A stretch of 64,000 nt of DNA, taken from contig MNCI01037977.1 of NCBI GenBank assembly GCA_015680685.1, positions 359,262 through 423,261 on the forward strand, read 5' to 3'. Shown in pieces: positions 52,001-61,000 of this stretch; the stretch's first letter is position 1; each line of letters opens with the position of its first letter. The position numbers and the translations under genes are program-made. Below the pieces are notes generated by a model that was given only the letters and a program-made list of their open reading frames with translations, was not told the origin of the DNA and did not search any database. Source of the DNA: Gnetum montanum (taxonomy: Eukaryota; Streptophyta; Gnetopsida; Gnetales; Gnetaceae).

Positions 52001-55000
52001 GTAAGGCTAGGATGATGATAACAAATGTGAATTTCATATAACAATGTATTTAAAATCTAAATAACAATTTATTTCGTTTTTTCTTTGATTTTCTTTGGAA
52101 TTATCTATTTTTACATGCTCACCATCATTGCTTTCTATTAGTACAAATGGAAAAGGAGGCTTCATTTTGCTGCTGCACAGGCTCGAATCACTACATCCTT
52201 CATTCCTCACATTCAAAAACTACCACACTGATGAATTTCATACATTTTTGTTGTCTGTGAAAACAAAAAAGAACTTCACTATTTAGCCAGAACAAACTCT
52301 AATGGCTACCCATGAATATAACGGTTTTCAAGATTTTACACTCACAGAATGTTCATGTTATCAATTGCAAAACTAAACTGTTGTAAGATTGCTCAAAGAT
52401 AATGTAGAAGATAAAATCATCTATTTACGATTAGCCTGTTCATGTAATATGACTTTCACTCGTTATTATGGTGTCTTTATTCCAACAATATGGGCTAACT
52501 TGTTAAAGCAGGTGAATTATTTGACAAGAATAATTTTCTGACTTTCACTATATATCTCTAAAGCAAGGTTTCATCATGCATTTCCTCCAGAATAACAGGC
52601 ACTAGTCTGAATATTAATAAATTAACAATTAAATATAAATATGACATATCAGAAAAATTGGTGCACAAATATGCTCCACATACAGCAATTTTACGTAAAT
52701 CAAAATTAACAAATATACTATTGGAAATTGAGGATTGCATTGAGAGATAACAAGACAATTATAAATGTATTTTATTGTTATACCTATTCGGGTTTAATAG
52801 TGAAGTGGCTGCTTCTTCACTCTCATCTAAACAAGCCACATACTCTTTTTGAACCCTTTGCACAATTCCTACAACTTCTCCATGTATTATATCTTGGGAT
52901 GCTACCACCGTCTGATCACCATTGTTGACTGCCTCATCCTCTTCAATGTAATTAAGAGTTTTTGCAATGCGAGCAACATCTTCATGTGCAAGATTTCTTG
53001 TGTCACCAAAAATGGATTCTTGTTCAAGAACTTTATTTGTCTTGTCAAAAGTTTTAGATGAAAACACACGCACCTGTCATGAATGCAAAAACAAAGTAAT
53101 CAAGGTTTTGAGACCATTTATACAGAGTAACATTTTTCCTAAGTGGTAAAAAAGAAAATCTTATTGATTATAGAAATTTAGATATGGAGAAATAACAATT
53201 ACATGGCAATCGTACATGAAATGTACAAAAATAAATCATCAATTTCATGTTCACATCAAGAACATACGTAAAACAAAAATTTTCAGTATGTTCTGATGGT
53301 TTGCCAACATCTCAGATTGTTAAGTCCTGCTATAGTGCAATCAAACAACAATAAACACATCTTTCAATTTATAGTGGATGCACTGGCTCAGTTAAAATTC
53401 TTAACATTTCTTAGAGATCTTTAAAAAATTCCATTTAATACATTAAAATGAACATCATTCTGTAAAATTTTGAAAGAACGTAACCATAAAGAACATTAAA
53501 AGGTTGAAACGAAAACCCTTTGACTTCCCCAATCTGCCAAAATTAAAGCATGCAGAGAAATTATCGAAAGAAAGGAAAGGACGAAACTACTAGGAATAAA
53601 CCAACGTGAAAGATAATGTCAACATACTGCAACAATATCACCCTGCAATGCTCTATTTTGAAGTCTTCGTCCAGGAATCAAGATCTCGAGTAATGATGCT
53701 TCACCCTTGTTGCTGAGTATGACATGAAACTGTATTTTTGTCAGTTCAAAAATATATCAATCATAATGTTTTTAAGCTGTAAATCTCATTGATCAGCAAT
53801 CACTATCTGCAACAAAAACATATACAACACAAATAAAGAATCTTAATCACATAAGATTTTTGGATCATCTTGGTTGGATAATTAACATCCTAAGAATAAT
53901 CTCATTGTACTTCAAATATTATTTTAGTAATATAATCTCTTTTTCCTTGTTCAAAAAATAGAATCCCGAATACTTTCTCAAAAAAAAAATATACATATAA
54001 GATTTTTTGATAAAGAATAATGGAACCTTGGTCTAACAAAAGCTTCATCTGGTGAATATTTGCTAGAATGAAAAACACCAATGCGCAAATCTCCACTTGC
54101 AACACCTAACTCAATTGCTTTTCCTGAAACAGTTAAAAGAATGTAATTTAGTATTGCACCATATCAGAAGGGTGTCCCTTAAAACATTTAGCTTGAGTTT
54201 TATCACCAGTAAGATGTTCTTGATAATTAATATCTCGATTATTCAACCCCCGTGAATCTTCATTTGTAGTTGTGTCATCATTATGCACGCCCAATTCAAT
54301 TCGAGCTTGCACCTATTATCCAGAAAATATTAGAAATGCAAAATTAGTTAGAAGTGACAAACATAGAAAGCCAGTACATAGCATCTTCACAAAATAATAA
54401 CTATGCAAAAACAATGAAAGGTAAAATGAAATAAAATCTGTGCGCGTCTGAAAAAATAATCAAAAGAAAAACTTGTCTAAGCATTTCTGAGAAGTATATT
54501 AGATTATGCATAGTTTTTTAAAAAGCAAACCAGAGAATTATACAACTCCATCACAGCTGAATCATGGCTCCAGAACTGATCAAAGTAACTGGCAGCATTC
54601 AAGACCTGAAGTACAACATATGGAATTTTTGTTTATTAGAAAATGAACCGTGTGAAAACTCTAAAAGCTCATATATAAAAAGGATAGCAAAAGGTTTCAA
54701 AAACTAACACCTATAAAAAAAAAGCTGAAGGAGGACAAAATAAATTAATAAATTGCACTTTAAATCTTCTTTTATAAATATATTATCTTTTTACTTATTT
54801 CAGAAATAAAGTTATAAATTGGTAGCATAATGTACAAATTCATGGTAAATTTACAAAAGTATTTATGAATGTAGAAAACTCACAAAAAGTCTTTTTACAA
54901 GATTGACTACTTTTCCATGGATTATCTAAACAGCCAAAAAGTGTGTAGTTTTGCTAGACATCTCATAAATTGTTTCTTAATCTTAACAGAATTTACAACT

Positions 55001-58000
55001 AGATGGCAGGAATCAACTCAGTTGGACAGTTCAGCTGGATTTATTCATTTTTCACATTGCATTGTTATTTACTGCAGGCTTGTCAGTTCTTCAAGTCCTT
55101 GAGAAATTACATTATTTGCATTCCACACATTGCATTATTTGCATTCCAGACACTCCTGATGATGGATATAAAATATAGCATATATCGGTTAATAATAATA
55201 AGGTCATACAGAAAAAAAATCAAATAAGGAAAGGAAAAAGGATTTCTTTTATTTTATTTTGATAAAAGGATTTATTGATATAATCTCTTTTTACTTGTTC
55301 AAAAAATAAAAGAAGAAGCATTTTAAAATTCTTAAATTGCACATTAGCATGTGTTAGACTTTAAACCAACAGTATTTGAAAATCCGCCAAACAACACCAA
55401 CGTATTTTACTTGTAATACAAAAGAAGAAAATAAGTACCTTTAATGTTCCATCATAATTTACTGCAAAATCTTTCCCCAGATCATATCCCTGAGGATTTT
55501 CTGAGGATGATAAACATCCAGACATTACAATAATAGGAATCTTCCCTTCTAGGTGCTGACAAAACCATGCTCCAGCACATTCAATTCCTGGAAAGAAGCT
55601 CTAGGATAAATTTCATAACTTCATCAAAATGGTAGACCTGAAGCAAGCACGTTCTCATCTTTAAAACTAAGCTACAATATTTTTGTACCATAACAACCTG
55701 AACAATGTGGAGGAGAGCAGAACATGTAAAATTAAAAGTAGCAAACCAGGAAAACTAAGAGTTCGATAAATATGGTAATACTAAATATAAACATAAATTT
55801 ATGTACATCAAAATACAATTCAAATTTTAATATTGACATGGACCATTAAAATTTTCATATTAATTTTATAATCAGGTTAATAAGACTGCTTGGTATTATT
55901 CTTTTGCAGTACCTTCCTTCAATAATTGTCTGCTTTGAATTGACATGAACAATGAATGTTTGTCGTCATAATACGCATTTTGTCTTCTTTTATCTGAAAA
56001 AAGTGACCTGACATCCAAAGCCAAAAGCAAATCATTAAATAAAGTATCGGCACAGTTGATGTGTTAATACTTCACTATGCCATTCACTGAAATATAAAAT
56101 TGGGAAAACTACTGTGAAATTATCATATAAAAAGAACACATGCATTTTTTAATGGCAAATAAGAAGCATGTGAATTTTTGTAGCTGGCTCACTTCAACTG
56201 GTTTTTATAGTGACAGAGAATACGCATCCGAGCACATTATCATATCAAGGAGTCTATGATAATAGTAACTTAGTAGCAACGTCTAACAAAATGCGTTAAA
56301 CAAGATGTTCAAAATGAAATATTTCATAGTAATAAAGACACGACCTTTTCCTACTCAAACTATCACTTCATCACTTTATATTCCAAATTAGAATTTCTTC
56401 GAGCTACAAAAATTAAGAAACCCTGACTTTACTGTTGTAATCTAAATGAAACTCGCCCCGTCCGTCTTTGTTGATAGGTCTGTCCTCTTGAAAAATGAAA
56501 ATCCAAAAATTTCTGACTAGAAAAATGAAATTTTACTTTACCACGAGTCATGGTTTTACAGCACAAATTGTGGTGTTTCACCACGAAATAACCATGAGTC
56601 GTGGTATACACACCATGAGCTGACCATGAATTGTGGTCTAAGAAAATTTGATTACTAAGGACACCACAAGGATACCACAAGTCATGGTATGAGAAAAACA
56701 GAAATAATAAATGTTTTGAGGATACCACGATCGAACCATGAGTGGTGATGGCTTTCCACAACTGTTCCATAGGTTGTGGTTAATTTATCTTATTTCCTAA
56801 ACAGACCACAAGTGATGGTGAAGTCATGGTTGATGGAAGTTTCTAAAAAAAATGCACCACAAGTGGTAGTTGAGTTGTGGGATGAGAACTAGGTAGACCA
56901 TGAGCTAACCACAAGTTGTAGTATTGCAGTCTAAGAATTCCACAAACCATGGTGAGGTCGTGGTATATATAAAAATTTTATTTTCTACAAATTTTGAACT
57001 TGGATTTGAGCACAAATTGGATAGTCAAGGTCACTCAAATTTATAGATGAAACTAAGGTATTTACACAAACAAATTGGCTTTGAATCTTGAAGGAAACTG
57101 AATAAAGAATGTGATGGTCACTTTTGATCTTCTTTGAGATGAAATTCTAAATGTTAAGATGCAAACATTGGTCTGAGATGAAATTTGTTGGAGTAGATGT
57201 CGATGATGACAATTGATGATGTAAATGCTAACTTAATTTGAAGAACTGATATTGGAATCTTGATTGGTAACAACAGAAATTGTTGATGGAGAGCAGCAAG
57301 AGTTTTATGGAATTTGAACAGCTGTAAGAACAAGAGATTTTTAGAGAAAAATTTGTAACCAATTCTTTATTGCAGAAAAATTAATCATTACAACCATGTA
57401 TAAGTTTGGAATTTAAAGAGAATCATTGGGGCCATACTAAGGAAATTTGAGGAGTCACTCGTCATAGAAAAACATAAGAAAATTAAGGTAAATAGTGATG
57501 AATTGGAGCCAAAAAGAGTACATCCACCTATCAATTCAGAACAAATAAAAATTGATTTAAAAAAAACATTTGACTTGAATTATCTGTTTTCTTGCTGGAG
57601 ATGATGAAGCATTGTACACTAGAACTAAAAGTGTTGAACCCCCACTAATCTCATTTTCCCTTCCCTGGAAAGGAAATAATGGTATCTCCTCCAACCAAAT
57701 AGGAATGCATGCCCCACCAAATGGACATGTATTCGCTTCACAAGGTACCCTAGATTGCCAACTGCGATGTTACTAGGTTCCAAAGCTCCCAAACATTATC
57801 CTTGGTTGCTTACCTATATGGACCTAGCTCTAACTCTAAGGGCAATGCCCAATAAATCATCACACTTTACTAATCTTATTTTGGTTTTAGGCTTTATGCT
57901 GGTTCTCTTTTCTATGTTATGTGTTTTTTTTTTTTTTGGGTTAGAGTTTCATTTTACACCTTGTGGCAACTCTAATATAACAAGACCTAATGAGTAGGAA

Positions 58001-61000
58001 GTAAAATTGTAGGATCATAACTCTATTTTTTAAGATAACTACTCTTCATAACTTTCTACAATTATGAGTATTGTGAGTCTTACTAACTTGATTGCTTACT
58101 GATAACACCTTTTGTCCTGCAAACTACGATATCATATCTATGATATTGTAGCTCTGCATACATCATCGTAGATGCAATGTAGTGGGCCATGGCCATGCCT
58201 ATAAATACCAACCCACTGTCACATCAAAACAGTAACTTTTTGCTAACACTTAGCGAAACTCTTGCATTTTCTTTTCGTAAGTTAGATTTAAAGTGAATGC
58301 CAATGGTGTGGTGAATTACAATTATATAGAATCTTTATTTGAGTGGATTGTTCTTGGACACAATTCATGAACAGCAATAAAAATTGAGATCGTTCTTCAT
58401 CATTGCAACACTCCACTTAGCATAAATGTACTTTTTATCATGTTTAGTTTTACTCAGTCATTTACATTTCCCAAGTCCTTTAATATTTCAATGTCTATTA
58501 GTAAGGCAGAATAAGTACGACAGGTTTCAAGCATAATGTATAATTGTTTGGTAATCCAATGGTGACTTTGCTTGATTCGCTCAATAGTAAAGTTACTTGG
58601 TAATCCCAGTAACAATTACATCAACCCAAGACATGTACGAAAAACAAGGAACAAATACTTATCGCCATAGGATAGAATAGGTTTACATTTCCTTTGTACT
58701 TAGAATTTATAATCATTTTCATGATGTTGACATTTAACACAATTAAAGCAAAACAACATCAGTACATCATATACCTCACTAAGAGTTAAACCATATGAAT
58801 TGCACCTCACTAAGTGATAAAATTAGCATCAATCAGCATGACACAAGGAGTAGACAATCTCAAAATATACCAAATCTTTGGAGTGTTAACTCTTTTAAAT
58901 TTTGCAATGTAACACTATTCTCCAAAAATTCAGAATCCTACCAAATTTTAATAATACTTTCCTGACTTAAAACTTGTCAAATAGTTGAAGATGTGAATAT
59001 AGAACAATTTCACTACAAACTGTCTTAACATACGCACCTTAAATGTCTCCAATTCCTTTGACTTGAACGCGCCTGAACCTATTAACAAGTGCCAAGTAAT
59101 ATTAAATGGTTCAAAAACACATGTAACTGAATGCCAGCTTCACTTTAATAAATTGCTTCATCCTGAACATCCCAGACTGTAAAAGTCTCATTTGGGCATT
59201 AAAACTAACAGCAAATAAAAGAAATTCTATATCAACTTTGATCTTTAAGGGGGAGATACCAAAATAAGGGGCAAATACACCATTTTAAAAATTTATTTAA
59301 AAAACGTATCATCAATTGTGCATCATGCAAACTGTTTTCAAATCTTAGGTTCATGTACACTAAAAGTTGGCAATTTGAATTGAAGATCCCAGAAAAAATT
59401 TCTATTTTTTACTTTTTTCTTCTTCTTCTTTTTTTTTTTTTTTTGAATTTTTGAAATTTTGTGATGGGCTCAACGATAGGACTTGCACTCAAAAAATTCA
59501 ATTGAAAAGGAAAGCTACAGAAAACAATTACAATTTTTGTTTAACTAGACAGACAAGTATGGCTCTTATCAACAGAAGTGATACGATTCTCCAACAGCCT
59601 TACTGTAAGAAAAAATTGTTCAGATATACCAAAAGCATCGTCTTTCAAAAACTAGATTTTGTTGGAACTATATGCTAGAAATTTGACGGTTATAAAGCCT
59701 AACACATTCATTTCAAAATTATTCTTCAAATCATGTAAAACCTCACCTTCAAATATACTCTCAGCTATATCGAAACAGACTTAAAAGCTTAATAAAAATA
59801 GCCATACAAAACATAAGCAAATACCTCACTTAAAACAGATGCCAAGTAAATTACTCCTCTTACATGTGGAAGGTCTAAAACTTCCCAGAAATTTAACAAA
59901 GCATCCACATCAGGAATCTGAGAAATGTAAATAATAAAACATGTGAGCTGAAGTCAGTAATCAATTGAATTCTTGTTCTTTACCAGCAATTCATGTTCAG
60001 ATAAGCATACTAACCATTCAGCTTTATATCTCAGGAAAAAAGGTAGTTTCCTAAAAGCTTACTGTTTCAATGTGCACATAAGAACTTTCAAATTTTACAT
60101 ATTATTAGCCGGGAAATCCAACCATAGTTTGTTTAAAATCACAAAAAAGTTATTGCAAAACTTCAAAGGTACAGCCCATTCGAGACCATTGTTTTACAAT
60201 ATACCTGTCCCTAATCATTTGCAATGCTTGTCACAAAAAACTTTTTCATATGTTTCTCCAGAAAATGTATCCCAGTTTGATTATATCACTTAATCTTTGG
60301 CAAAGCCCTTTAGGTTTTATTAGAAAGCTCTCTTCAACAATTATCCATAAAATAAGTTTTGCTTCGGTAGCTGTAGATGATTCCTTTACAGTATACCATC
60401 TAACAAATCTAACAGTCCTAGTCACATGACCATACTAAAAAGGTATGTCACCATGGCATCACTACTTGTCAGAATTTCATCTTTCTTTGGGAGTTTAGGA
60501 AATCCAGTTAAACATTACCAGTTTCCTTCCTTGTGTTTAAAACACCATGGTCTAAATTCTTTTTAATAGCAGTTGTTAATTCCAAATATCACTTTCTATG
60601 AAATGTTTAAGTTTTCATGTCTCTCAAACAACATCGTGTGTTTAAGCTATATCTTATGTTGTGTTACTGCTTACGAAAATAAAGAACAAACACAAAAAGT
60701 AGAACATGGATATCTTGATTTGTCTTGCATTACATATAAACAAGTAGATACAATTAACAGTAGTCAACCCACATCAGTAGCTTGTAGCCTGATCAGTCTA
60801 AATATATGAAAGTGAAACTGAAATATTATTATGTCCGTAGACCCTTTGGATCTATTGGACATTTGAAATATACATGCTATGAGTTTTGAAAACAGCATTA
60901 AGAAAATTATAGAGTGTTCTTGGTAACATTTTGAACAAATTAACCAAATTTTTAACTGTAATATCCCATCTATGTCTAATCTGCTTCAATGCAGGATACT

